Positions 49,142-57,770 of a DNA stretch of 64,000 nt are shown here, piece by piece. The translations under genes were made by a program, and so were the position numbers. Origin of the DNA: G963667425 sp963667425 [NCBI: bacterium] (GTDB lineage: Bacteria; UBP6; UBA1177); the NCBI GenBank assembly GCA_963667425.1, contig OY763407.1, forward strand, positions 1 to 64,000, in the 5' to 3' direction. Numbering within the stretch: position 1 is the stretch's first letter; each line of letters starts with the position of its first letter. The notes under the pieces are model-generated. The model saw only the letters and a program-made list of their open reading frames with translations. It was not told where the DNA came from and searched no databases.

Positions 49142-49757
49142 AATTGAAGATAACGATAGTAGCAAACTGACAAATGAAATAAAAAACTCCATAGAAAAGC
49201 AGAAAAATGAAGAATATATTTATGATGCAGAACATAAACTTACCGGAAAAAGTCAAAAAGAACTGGAAAGTCCTATAATTACATCATTTATAACAATATC
49301 AGTTCTGCTTATTGCAGCATCGGTCGTATGGGGAATCTTTTTTGATCATGGACTTATCACTGTTCCATCAAAACAGTACTTAACAAATGTACCTACCGGC
49401 GCACAAATAAGTGAAGAAGAAAATTCAATGAAACTGTCTGCAAAAAATCTTAACCTGAAACTCAAAACATCTCCGGGAAGCGGAAATGCAAAAATGATAA
49501 TATGGGACAGTAATCTGGAAGATGGAGATATAGTTCAAATATTTGTCGATGGCAAACCGCTTCACAATGCATTTGAGCTTACAAATTCACCGGCTGCTTT
49601 TTCTGTTCCTGTTCCAAGCACTGTTACGATAAAAGGGGTAAAAGATGTTTTGGGCGGCATAAGTTATGGTGTAAAATTTCCTCAGGATAAACTTGCAATA
49701 TTCAATATTGTACCTGTTGGTGGTGTAAATACTTATGTTTTAACACCTAAATTGTAG
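49128..49757 (+). CDS. Single-pass membrane protein with exported beta domain
   Basis: This 209-residue protein has a charged cytoplasmic N-terminus (about 1-48), one membrane helix (ITSFITISVLLIAASVVWGI, about 48-68) and an outside domain of about 140 residues predicted to be beta-rich (IWDSNLEDGDIVQIFVDGKP, VPVPSTVTIKGVKDVLGG). No known family is recognised. AGAGG precedes the ATG. It ends the plus-strand five-gene cluster that begins at 41800. Confidence 0.65.
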   Translation: MENGKIEDNDSSKLTNEIKNSIEKQKNEEYIYDAEHKLTGKSQKELESPIITSFITISVLLIAASVVWGIFFDHGLITVPSKQYLTNVPTGAQISEEENSMKLSAKNLNLKLKTSPGSGNAKMIIWDSNLEDGDIVQIFVDGKPLHNAFELTNSPAAFSVPVPSTVTIKGVKDVLGGISYGVKFPQDKLAIFNIVPVGGVNTYVLTPKL

Positions 49758-49792
49758 AATAAATTATTTCTGATTTTTGTATTATAGATTTG

Positions 49793-50146
49793 TTATTTAT
49801 TTAATCCTGCAGGTCCCTGATACTGAGCACTGCCTAATGCAAGCATAGGATAGAAAATTAAAGGTAAAAATAAGAGACCAAGTGTGTATCCTGTTCCTTT
49901 TCCAAAACTCTTTGCTAAAAGATTTGTAAGTAATATAGCAAAAACAACATTTACTCCAGGAATTATCAGAAATATAAACCATGAAAGTGGTTTGCCTACG
50001 ATATCCAGCATAACTATTATGTTGTATATCGGAATAAAAGCTGCCCAGCCAGGTTTACCTGCCTTTGAATAAATTTTCCATTGAACTACGATGAAAAAAA
50101 GAGCGATAAATGCAAAAATTAGAAAGAAAACTGCAAATACTTCCAT
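49793..50146 (-). CDS. DUF5684 membrane protein
   Basis: This 117-residue protein has about three membrane helices and the DUF5684 marks: FIVVQWKIYSKAGKPGWAAF, IPIYNIIVMLDIVGKP and a terminal YQGPAG. In other proteins the domain is often linked to signal-peptidase-like parts, but its role is unknown. AAAGGAG precedes the start. It is convergent with the AAA+ cluster and monocistronic. Confidence 0.82.
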   Translation of the reverse strand: MEVFAVFFLIFAFIALFFIVVQWKIYSKAGKPGWAAFIPIYNIIVMLDIVGKPLSWFIFLIIPGVNVVFAILLTNLLAKSFGKGTGYTLGLLFLPLIFYPMLALGSAQYQGPAGLNK

Positions 50147-50445
50147 TGTATTCTCCTTTAATTAATGATATTCCTACTCATAAGGCTTTTCGGTTCCGCC
50201 CCGTTTTTTTTAGTGGGTTCTGAACTCCACTTTTCTGATTTGTATTATTTACCCGTTTGAAACAGGTTTTAACTACAATCAACAATTGTTATAAAATCCG
50301 TACTTATTTTTAGTGACCCGAAAAAATATATTAAAATGCTCTCTTTAAGTCAAGGACTTTTATTTGTATTAAGCAATATTTTACAATCTTTTTATTCTTT
50401 CTTGTAAATAATTCCAATTGCAAAAAGCTTAATGGAGGAAACATT
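50147..50445. other. Intergenic region between divergent DUF5684 and cupin genes
   Basis: This gap carries promoters for both directions. It holds an imperfect palindrome, AGTGGGTTCTGAACTCCACT (50212-50231), that could be an operator for the DUF5684 gene. I see no gene or RNA in it. Confidence 0.4.
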
Positions 50446-50832
50446 ATGAAGTGTGAAATTGCAGATTGTTTTGAATCGGGGAAATTGTTTACTTTATCAG
50501 ATACAGGAATTTTTTCGGAGTCGGACTGGACTTTGCACAAAACTTTTAAAGGTGTCTATTTAAAAACTTTAGTTAGCGGACTTAAAACAGATGGCGAAAT
50601 AAGTTGCTATTTGGTCAAAATTGAACCAGATTGCGAAATAGGATTCCATATTCATGAAAACAGTATGGAAATACATGAAGTTATTTCAGGTTCAGGTTCT
50701 ATTTTTCTTGATGAATCAGTTTATGAGTATGTTCCAGGCAATATGTCTATTATCCCTAAAAAGATTGCTCATAAAGTTAAAGCAGAAAAAGAAGGTCTTA
50801 TTTTAATGGCAAAGTTTATTCCTGCACTATAA
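50446..50832 (+). CDS. Cupin-domain protein
   Basis: This 128-residue protein is a single small cupin barrel. The first metal-binding motif is visible as GFHIHENSMEIHEVISGSG (about 65-83) and the second as PGNMSIIPKKIAHKV (about 98-112). Metal is likely bound by the His and Glu residues. The size and fold fit small-ligand sensing or isomerase-type roles, but no substrate can be named. GGAGG lies just upstream. Its 3' end overlaps the convergent AraC gene by 17 bp. Confidence 0.85.
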   Translation: MKCEIADCFESGKLFTLSDTGIFSESDWTLHKTFKGVYLKTLVSGLKTDGEISCYLVKIEPDCEIGFHIHENSMEIHEVISGSGSIFLDESVYEYVPGNMSIIPKKIAHKVKAEKEGLILMAKFIPAL

Positions 50833-51619
50833 AATAGTTTTTTCTGTATTCTTTGGGCGTTGTTCCAACATGTTTCTTAAAGTATTTTATAAAGTGACTC
50901 TGATCAAAAAAACCTAATTCCTGTGCTATTTCTGAAATCTTATCTGTTTCAGCAAGCATTTTCTGAGCTTCTTTAATTCTTAGCTGAACAATAAGTTCAA
51001 ATGGCGAAAAGCCTGTCTGTTCCTTGAATTTTCTAATAAAATGAAACATACTCATATTACTTATTTCAGATAGTGCTGATAATTCAAGTTCTGTTTTGTA
51101 GTTGCCTTTTATATAACTAAGAGATTTATCAATGTTAATGTTTTTTAATTCTTTATTTTCATTATTGCACAGTGGAAGTTCATTCAGAATATCAATAATA
51201 TTCTCCTGTTTTTCTATAGAGGAAACGTTCTTATTTACAAGCATTGTTATGACATTTGTCAGCTTGTCATATAAAAAACTGTTATCAATAAAACTATCTT
51301 TAAATATGACATTCTCATTCTGAATAATTTTGTGCAGCATTTCTTTATCAATGCTTATAACAACATAATCGACGACGCTGTTTTCAAAAGATTCCATAGA
51401 ATGTACACTCATAGGATTTATAAGATAAACAGCCCCTTCGTTTATAACAGTCTTTATGTTGTCAATGTTAAATAAAACACTTCCGCTTTTTAACAGACCA
51501 ATACTATAGGAATTATGAAAATGTCTGGTGAAACTGTGAAAAATATTATTCCTTGTTGTTATTGCAATATTGAAACATTCAGGAATTTTGATAATAGATA
51601 TTTTATTCTGACTATCCAT
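50816..51619 (-). CDS. AraC-family transcriptional regulator
   Basis: I chose the ATG at 51619; a TTG three codons upstream is possible. The 267-residue product has an N-terminal cupin-like effector domain (about 20-150) and two C-terminal helix-turn-helix units (LSALSEISNMSMFHFIRKFK and ISEIAQELGFFDQSHFIKYF), followed by GTTPKEYRKN. It probably responds to a small ligand. It lies 14 bp downstream of the acyltransferase gene, with which it is probably co-transcribed. Confidence 0.9.
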   Translation of the reverse strand: MDSQNKISIIKIPECFNIAITTRNNIFHSFTRHFHNSYSIGLLKSGSVLFNIDNIKTVINEGAVYLINPMSVHSMESFENSVVDYVVISIDKEMLHKIIQNENVIFKDSFIDNSFLYDKLTNVITMLVNKNVSSIEKQENIIDILNELPLCNNENKELKNINIDKSLSYIKGNYKTELELSALSEISNMSMFHFIRKFKEQTGFSPFELIVQLRIKEAQKMLAETDKISEIAQELGFFDQSHFIKYFKKHVGTTPKEYRKNYFIVQE

Positions 51620-51633
51620 TTGTCTCAAACTTT

Positions 51634-52419
51634 TTAAAGCTCTTTACCTTTTTCGATGTTTTCAGAAAATCTGCTTATAAATCTTGCCATCAATCCACCA
51701 TCAACGACATCATGATCTATAAGGACTGTCATTTTTAAAACCTCTCTGATTTCTATATTATTGTTTACTACAAGAGGCTTTTTCAATATGTTTCCTACTC
51801 CAAAACAAATCGGGTGTATCGATATTGGAACAAACCAGGCGTTAGCTCTGCCAAGCATTCCAACTGAAGTTACAGAAACATTTCCCATTTGTTTATATGC
51901 AAACTGAGGATGACTAATTACATATTTCCAGAACATTCGCCTTAGAAAACCTGGGAAAAGATAGTAAAGCTTTTCTAATCTGCTTGATTTATGGTTAATA
52001 ACGATATCTGTATCTGAAAGATTTTGATTCTTTGCATTATTTATCTGTTCAGTTATTGATTCAATAGTCAAGTCCTGCGTTTTTTCAATCACCAGAGGCA
52101 ACGGAACTTTTTGGCCATTAAGAACTCTCTCAACAATAACAGAAACATTAATGTTATTAAACACTGTAAGTTTGGTTTTTCCGCCAATATAGGAAGCGAC
52201 ATCTTCAAACTCTTTTATAGTTACACTTATTACTTTTATGAGCCATGCAGTAAAAGATATCTTCCGGTTATTTTTCTTATGCTGTTGTATTTTTTCTCTG
52301 CTTTCTGAAACATCAATTTCAAGCAGTGCCGTTATATGATGTTTCTGTATACCTACACTGCAAACATCCATAGTTGCAACTCTTGTTGAAGGGAAATCCT
52401 TGGTTTTGAAATCTTTCAT
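51634..52419 (-). CDS. CAT/2-oxo-acid dehydrogenase E2-like acyltransferase without lipoyl domain
   Basis: This 261-residue protein is only the catalytic domain of the E2/chloramphenicol-acetyltransferase superfamily. The active-site signature is IDHDVVDGG (about residue 234-242), like the H-x-x-x-D-G of E2 enzymes, and a strand SVTSVGMLG precedes it. It lacks lipoyl and E1/E3-binding domains, so it is not a normal dehydrogenase core. It likely moves an acyl group from CoA to an unknown acceptor. An AraC regulator follows in the same operon. Confidence 0.8.
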   Translation of the reverse strand: MKDFKTKDFPSTRVATMDVCSVGIQKHHITALLEIDVSESREKIQQHKKNNRKISFTAWLIKVISVTIKEFEDVASYIGGKTKLTVFNNINVSVIVERVLNGQKVPLPLVIEKTQDLTIESITEQINNAKNQNLSDTDIVINHKSSRLEKLYYLFPGFLRRMFWKYVISHPQFAYKQMGNVSVTSVGMLGRANAWFVPISIHPICFGVGNILKKPLVVNNNIEIREVLKMTVLIDHDVVDGGLMARFISRFSENIEKGKEL

Positions 52420-52573
52420 TCTATGAACACTATCAGTTTATACTGAGAAAATATATTTAAACTGAAAATTAAGGTCAAGTAAACGCTGTAAAACTTTTAA
52501 AATAACAACTTTTGACAAAATGATTCATAAATATTATTATTTATAAATTTTCAAACTGTTGATAGAGTTTGCA

Positions 52574-53545
52574 ATGAAAAACATCTATGCTTTTTTTGTT
52601 ATTTTATTAACCTTTCTTGTTGGTTTTAGAGGATGTGACAACTCTTCTAAAGATGCTGATAATTTGGATGATGATACCGGTATTATTTTGAATGATACGG
52701 ACAATCTAACAGATGAAGACCTTTCATTATATTTCGGTGATGAAGAAGAAATATCAGTTGAGAATTACACCGGAGACCTTATGGAGCCCTATATTTCTGC
52801 TGACGGTTCCATTCTTTTCTTTAATTCTCTTAACGATAGCGTTGACACAAGCATTTATTATGCTGTTAAAAGCGGAGAAAACAAATTCATCTCACAAGGC
52901 AAACTTGAAGGAGTCAATGGAGTTGAACCCCATCTGGATGCCGTATCAACCATGAGCGATGATAACACTTTCTATTTTATTTCCACACGCAACTACACAA
53001 ATTCTTACGACAATGTTTACAGTGGGAAATATGAAAATGGAAAAGTAACTGGTCTTGAAGCTGTAAAAGGCGATTTTTATATAGAAACTCCAGGCTGGAT
53101 TGTTATGGATGTTGAAATAAGCAGAGATGGGAAAACCCTTTATTATGTAAATGCCTACTTTAAAGAGAGCGGTATTGTCTCCTCAAAATTAGGAATTGCC
53201 GCTAAAGATGGTGAAAACAATTCATTCACCAAGCTTTCAAATTCCGATGAAATTCTTCAGAATGTTAATGATCCCGAATATCTTGTTTATGCAGCCGGAA
53301 TAAGTCGTGATGGACTTGAGCTTTATTTTACCAGAGTAAATTTAGTAAAAACGGCAATTGAAATATGCATTGCTGAACGAACAACCCCTACAGAAATCTT
53401 TTCCGAGCCAAAAGTTATTGATATTAACGGAAACATGTTTGAAGCTGTAACAATATCAGGAGATATGAGTAGAATTTATTATCATAAAAGAGCCAGTGCA
53501 TCTGATAAATTTCATATTTACACTAAAAGCAGAGAAAAGAAATAG
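52574..53545 (+). CDS. Beta-propeller (PD40-like) lipoprotein
   Basis: I chose the ATG at 52574, which gives a lipoprotein signal (IYAFFVILLTFLVGFRGC); a TTG at 52559 is also in frame and no strong ribosome site is present. The 323-residue product has an acidic linker (about 20-55). TolB/PD40-like propeller blades follow, seen in repeated forms of EPYISADGSILFFNS, EISRDGKTLYYVN and GISRDGLELYFTR. It is probably an envelope protein that binds proteins or peptidoglycan-associated partners. It is monocistronic. Confidence 0.75.
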   Translation: MKNIYAFFVILLTFLVGFRGCDNSSKDADNLDDDTGIILNDTDNLTDEDLSLYFGDEEEISVENYTGDLMEPYISADGSILFFNSLNDSVDTSIYYAVKSGENKFISQGKLEGVNGVEPHLDAVSTMSDDNTFYFISTRNYTNSYDNVYSGKYENGKVTGLEAVKGDFYIETPGWIVMDVEISRDGKTLYYVNAYFKESGIVSSKLGIAAKDGENNSFTKLSNSDEILQNVNDPEYLVYAAGISRDGLELYFTRVNLVKTAIEICIAERTTPTEIFSEPKVIDINGNMFEAVTISGDMSRIYYHKRASASDKFHIYTKSREKK

Positions 53546-53799
53546 CTTTTTGTTTCTTATATGAAAAGGCAGTTATAAAAATAGCTGAATATACAAAGTG
53601 AAACTCATTAAAATTAAGCGACGTTATATTTGAAATAAGAGAATGAAAAGCTATTAAATTTTAATATATCCTCAAATTGCCCCATAAAATTTTCATTCAT
53701 CTGAAATTAAAAAATAATAAATGAAATAAAATGGCTATATTTACTGGATAAAAAGTTTTAAAGATATAAGATAAAGCGATATAAGTCAGGAGCCAAATA
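53546..53799. other. AT-rich gap before the CRISPR-Cas operon
   Basis: This is AT-rich DNA with stop codons in all frames. It should contain the promoter of the cmr operon, but I cannot place -35 and -10 boxes with confidence. No gene, RNA or repeat is evident. Confidence 0.4.
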
Positions 53800-53973
53800 A
53801 TGAAAATAGTTTACAATGCTTACAAATTAAGATTAAAAGGTTATATTAACTTTGTTTTTGAAACAATACCACAGTTTATATTAAGGTCAGTTGTGGAGAA
53901 TGAGCTTAAAAGCTTATCCTGCCTGTTTAAAAAGATAAAATACATCAACAATATAATGCAAATAATTGGATAA
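53800..53973 (+). CDS. Short Cas6-like N-terminal fragment ahead of cmr1
   Basis: This 57-codon frame has CAGGAG upstream of its ATG and ends 11 bp before cmr1, sharing its intergenic space. The product (about 57 residues) has the segment IPQFILRSVVENELKSLSCL. This follows the pattern of the first beta-alpha unit of type III Cas6 proteins, in which a P...G/lR...L...C motif precedes a Cys cluster. Intact Cas6 proteins are about 200-300 residues, so this would be a truncated remnant or a short regulatory peptide. The resemblance is by eye only. Confidence 0.4.
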   Translation: MKIVYNAYKLRLKGYINFVFETIPQFILRSVVENELKSLSCLFKKIKYINNIMQIIG

Positions 53974-53984
53974 GGAGGATTTGA

Positions 53985-55085
53985 ATGGGGAAAATTACTT
54001 TTGAATGTGAGACAATCACACCTATGTTCTGTTACGGGGCAGATCAGACAACGCCTGAAATACGGGCGGCATCAATCAAAGGAGCAATGCGTTTCTGGTG
54101 GCGGGCACTGCATCCTGATCTTGACATTGATGAACTCAGGAAAAAGGAAACTGAAATCTTTGGTGGAGCTGGTGATGGTGACGCAAAGAGAAGTAGTTTT
54201 ACGGTTAGGGTGTTATATGAAAAAAGAGAGGATATAATAGTTTCAACTCTTTGGACTGAAATACCTCATTTTGTTCCTTCTGGAAAAACATATAATAAGC
54301 CAAATAACGGCTATGAAGGATTGCAATACCTTTTTTATTCCCTTGTAATGCCGAAGAATGATAAACCATATATAAAAACAGGTACGAGTTTCAATGTATT
54401 GATTAATTGCGAAAATAAAAAACACATCGGAGATATCATAGAATCCTTTAAGGTATTATCTTTATTCGGTGGTTTAGGTTCAAGGACGAGACGCGGTGCA
54501 GGCAATTTCACAATAAAGAGTGTTACTGTGTCTGAGAACAAAGAATTAGAAGAAAAAATAGTAGAACAGATTAAAAATAGTTCTCCAGAAACATATTCAA
54601 TAAAACACAGTGCTAATGTGGTGTCAGATTTTTCATATCTTAAAGGTTCAAAACTTTATATTTTAAAAAAAGAAAATTCTTGGGTTGAAGCTTTAAAAGG
54701 AATTTCAAAAATATATCAAGAATTCAGAGATAAAAGAAGAGGTGAAATTGCTTATACTCCTAATTTTGGTTTTCCTGTTCTTCATCGTAATCAAAAAACA
54801 ACTATGGGTGCTGGAGTTATAAAAAAGAAATATAATAAAAAAGAAAATAAGGAGGTTGATGTCGTGTCTGATTTTTTAGAAAGACGGTCTTCTCCTATAA
54901 TTTTTCACTTATATAAAGATAGTATCGGGAACCATGTTCCTTTTATTCTCTGGTTAAATGGGGATTTTCTTCCATCAGGATATAAAATAACTGACAAAAA
55001 GGTAGCCAATAAAGCTGATCCTTCAGAAAATATTTTAAAAGAATTTATTAATTCAATAAATGATAAAAAGGAGGTGACATTATGA
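53985..55085 (+). CDS. cmr1: Type III-B CRISPR RAMP protein Cmr1
   Basis: This 366-residue Cas7-superfamily protein caps the 3' end of the crRNA in the Cmr complex. The N-terminal RAMP motif is IKGAMRFWWRALHPD (about residue 31-45), and the glycine-rich loop GGLGSRTRRGAGNF (about 165-178) marks the second. GGAGG precedes the start, and the 3' end overlaps cas10 by 4 bp. It is the first intact gene of the CRISPR operon. Confidence 0.93.
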   Translation: MGKITFECETITPMFCYGADQTTPEIRAASIKGAMRFWWRALHPDLDIDELRKKETEIFGGAGDGDAKRSSFTVRVLYEKREDIIVSTLWTEIPHFVPSGKTYNKPNNGYEGLQYLFYSLVMPKNDKPYIKTGTSFNVLINCENKKHIGDIIESFKVLSLFGGLGSRTRRGAGNFTIKSVTVSENKELEEKIVEQIKNSSPETYSIKHSANVVSDFSYLKGSKLYILKKENSWVEALKGISKIYQEFRDKRRGEIAYTPNFGFPVLHRNQKTTMGAGVIKKKYNKKENKEVDVVSDFLERRSSPIIFHLYKDSIGNHVPFILWLNGDFLPSGYKITDKKVANKADPSENILKEFINSINDKKEVTL

Positions 55086-56689
55086 GCTACCTCATTATTT
55101 TTTCAATCTCACCTGTTCAGTCATTTATTTCTCAGGCAAGAAAAACGGGAGATCTTTTTGCAGGAAGTAGAATATTATCCGAAGTTTCTAAAGTTGCCGT
55201 TAAATTAATTAAAGAGAATAGTAAAGAGGTGCTCTTTCCCGAAGGAGACGAATTTCTCCCAAACAGAATCGTTGCTGTTGTTGAGGATGAACCTGAAAAA
55301 GTTTGTGAAAATGCAAACAAGGAAGCAAATGACAGGTTTAAGGAATTAATTAAAACAGATAAAAATATTGATTCAGAAATATTTGAAAATCAGATAAAAA
55401 ACTTTCTCCGCATCAACTATGTTGCTGTGCCTTTGGATGGCAAGAAATATCATGAAGTCTATATAGAAGCGGAAAAATATCTCGGTGCTGTAAAAAACTC
55501 CGGTGAATTTGAAAAGTTTGTAGAGGAAGGTGGGAAAAAATGTTCTCTCTGCGGTGAAAGGAATGTTGTGATTTATAGAAAAACGGAAAAAGGGAAGGAC
55601 TTAAGTTTTTTAATTAAAGAAGCCGTCGAAGTCAAAAAAGAATCAGAAAATAATCTTAAGCATGGTGAAGGTCTCTGTGCAGTTTGTGCCGGAAAAAGAC
55701 TTAATAGCCAGAATGAATCTTTTCCATCAACTGTTTATTTCTCACTTCTCAGCAAAATGAAACCTGAAGAAATAAAGCAGAAAGAAACAAAACTGGAAGA
55801 TATTCAGAAAATATATGAGACAAAAGAAGGGCGAAGTCTTCCCAAATATTACGCTCTTCTCCATTTTGACGGCGACAGCATGGGAAAATGGCTGAGCGGG
55901 GAGAACCTTAAAAATATAGATGAGCTTCACGATTTTCATAAAAAGTTGTCAACGCAACTTTCAGAATTTGCAAAGTGTGCCAAAGGTGTTGTTGATGCCA
56001 ATGATGCTGGAAGAACCGTTTATTCGGGTGGAGATGATTTTCTTGGTTTTGTGACACTTGAAAAGCTTCAGGATGTTCTAAAGTATCTGGAATACTGTTT
56101 TGACTGCAAAGTGAATTCTGAGCTTGAAACATTTATCAAGGATGGAAAAAAACTCACTTTTTCGACTTCGGTTGTTATTGCTCACTATAAAACTCCTCTT
56201 AACAAGGTTCTTGATTATGCCCGTTCAACGCTGGATGAAGTTAAAAAGAGGTTCAGAAAAAGTGGAAAAAACGGAATCGTCCTGACGTACATAACAAAAA
56301 GCAACAGCATTACTACGGCATTTATGAAAAAAGATAAAATGGAGCCATTCTTTAAAGCTGTTGACAAACTCAAGGATGATAAAGGCCCATCCTCTAATTT
56401 TATTTACACTTTTGCCGAAGAATTCAGAAAGTTCGACCTTGAAAGCAAGACATTTGATGAATATTGGACTTTGAGGAAAATGATGGAAACAGAGCTTAAA
56501 AGGCTTCTTGAAAGATCATGGTCTGGAAAAGATAATAAAGACAGAGAAGTGCTTTTGGAAAAACTTCTTTTAATACTCCTTGAGCAGACAGTTGAGCATT
56601 CATCAAACTGCTATTCCATTGATCTCAACAATTTTATTGAAACACTCATGATTGCCGATAAACTTTCGGCAGGAGGCGGCAATGACTGA
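55082..56689 (+). CDS. cmr2: Cas10/Cmr2 without N-terminal HD nuclease domain
   Basis: This 535-residue Cas10 begins directly with the palm-type opening SISPVQSFISQARKTGDLF and has no HD nuclease in front. Two Cys pairs (CSLCG about 153; CAVCAG about 199) form the zinc site. The cyclase palm follows with HFDGDSMGKWL and the catalytic GGDD (SGGDDFLGF, about residue 315-323). It should make cyclic oligoadenylate on target RNA binding but should not cut DNA itself. It overlaps cmr3 by 8 bp. Confidence 0.93.
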   Translation: MSYLIIFSISPVQSFISQARKTGDLFAGSRILSEVSKVAVKLIKENSKEVLFPEGDEFLPNRIVAVVEDEPEKVCENANKEANDRFKELIKTDKNIDSEIFENQIKNFLRINYVAVPLDGKKYHEVYIEAEKYLGAVKNSGEFEKFVEEGGKKCSLCGERNVVIYRKTEKGKDLSFLIKEAVEVKKESENNLKHGEGLCAVCAGKRLNSQNESFPSTVYFSLLSKMKPEEIKQKETKLEDIQKIYETKEGRSLPKYYALLHFDGDSMGKWLSGENLKNIDELHDFHKKLSTQLSEFAKCAKGVVDANDAGRTVYSGGDDFLGFVTLEKLQDVLKYLEYCFDCKVNSELETFIKDGKKLTFSTSVVIAHYKTPLNKVLDYARSTLDEVKKRFRKSGKNGIVLTYITKSNSITTAFMKKDKMEPFFKAVDKLKDDKGPSSNFIYTFAEEFRKFDLESKTFDEYWTLRKMMETELKRLLERSWSGKDNKDREVLLEKLLLILLEQTVEHSSNCYSIDLNNFIETLMIADKLSAGGGND

Positions 56690-57770
56690 GAAAACATTTA
56701 TCCACATAAAACCGCATGATCCGCTCTTTTTCAGAGGTGGAAAGCCATTTGAATTAGGCGAGGAAACATGGGCTGAAAGTTCGCTTATGCCAAATCCTTC
56801 AGTTGTCTGGGGTGCGATTTTTTCAAAGATGATGTCTGACGATGAAAAATTTAGAAATGAAGTTCTGAGTAAGGATTTTGATGAGAAAAAGTTGCAGGAT
56901 TACCTGACCATAAACAACATCTATATCTACAACGAAAAGGAAAACCGTTTCCTGCTTCCTGCACCGCTTGATCTGTTTGTTGATGAGGATGGAACGGTTT
57001 ATGGGCAGAAATTTGAAAATAAAATAACCAGTTCTTCTGAAAATACATTTATGATTCTGCCAAATACGGATAAGCCATGTAAAAGGCTGGAAAACTGTTT
57101 TATGGAAGTAAGTTCATTCGGACAGATGTATTTCAAAAACTATGCAGATAACCTTGTCATCTACTCATTTGATGAAATTATGATTCCTGACAGCAAAGTA
57201 GGTATAAAAAGAGCAAAAGGCACAAGAATAACACAAGAAGGCTGCCTTTACAGAATTGATACCACACAGTTTAAGGAGAATTGGGGATTTCTTGTTGAAG
57301 TGGTCATGAGGGAAGACCTTAAATTTGTAGAGGAAAAATCAAATGAGAAAGGGTTGTTGAAACTCGGCGGAGACGGGAAAACAGTTGAGTATAAAATCCG
57401 TAGCGATATAAAGGAATCTCCTCTTGAAAAGGTTGAGAACTATTACAAAGGAAAAACCTGCAAAACCTGCGAAACATGGAAACTGATTCTCACAAGTCCA
57501 GCAATTTTTGAAGAAGGATGGAAACCAAATATTGAAAAAATAGAGGCAACATCTATTGGCAAACCTTTTTCAATCGGCGGTTTTGACATGAAAAAAAAGA
57601 TGCTCAAGCCAATGGTAAAAGCTGTTCCGGCAGGTTCTGTTTATGTGTTTGATGCAGAAACACAGGACTTTGATGCTTCTAAAATAATCAAAAATACAGA
57701 GCAGTATAAAGGATTTAATAGTGGAATAATAATACCTCTTTATGACGGAGGCGATGATGAATGCAAGTAA
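56682..57770 (+). CDS. cmr3: Type III-B CRISPR RAMP protein Cmr3
   Basis: The start at 56682 is set by AGGAGG six bases upstream. The 362-residue product is a Cas5-type RAMP that holds the 5' handle of the crRNA next to Cas10. The hallmark is KPHDPLFFRGGKPFELGE near the N-terminus, and a glycine-rich region (SIGKPFSIGGFDM) lies near residue 300. Its start overlaps the end of cas10, and its 3' end overlaps the CARF-nuclease frame by 14 bp. Confidence 0.92.
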   Translation: MTEKTFIHIKPHDPLFFRGGKPFELGEETWAESSLMPNPSVVWGAIFSKMMSDDEKFRNEVLSKDFDEKKLQDYLTINNIYIYNEKENRFLLPAPLDLFVDEDGTVYGQKFENKITSSSENTFMILPNTDKPCKRLENCFMEVSSFGQMYFKNYADNLVIYSFDEIMIPDSKVGIKRAKGTRITQEGCLYRIDTTQFKENWGFLVEVVMREDLKFVEEKSNEKGLLKLGGDGKTVEYKIRSDIKESPLEKVENYYKGKTCKTCETWKLILTSPAIFEEGWKPNIEKIEATSIGKPFSIGGFDMKKKMLKPMVKAVPAGSVYVFDAETQDFDASKIIKNTEQYKGFNSGIIIPLYDGGDDECK

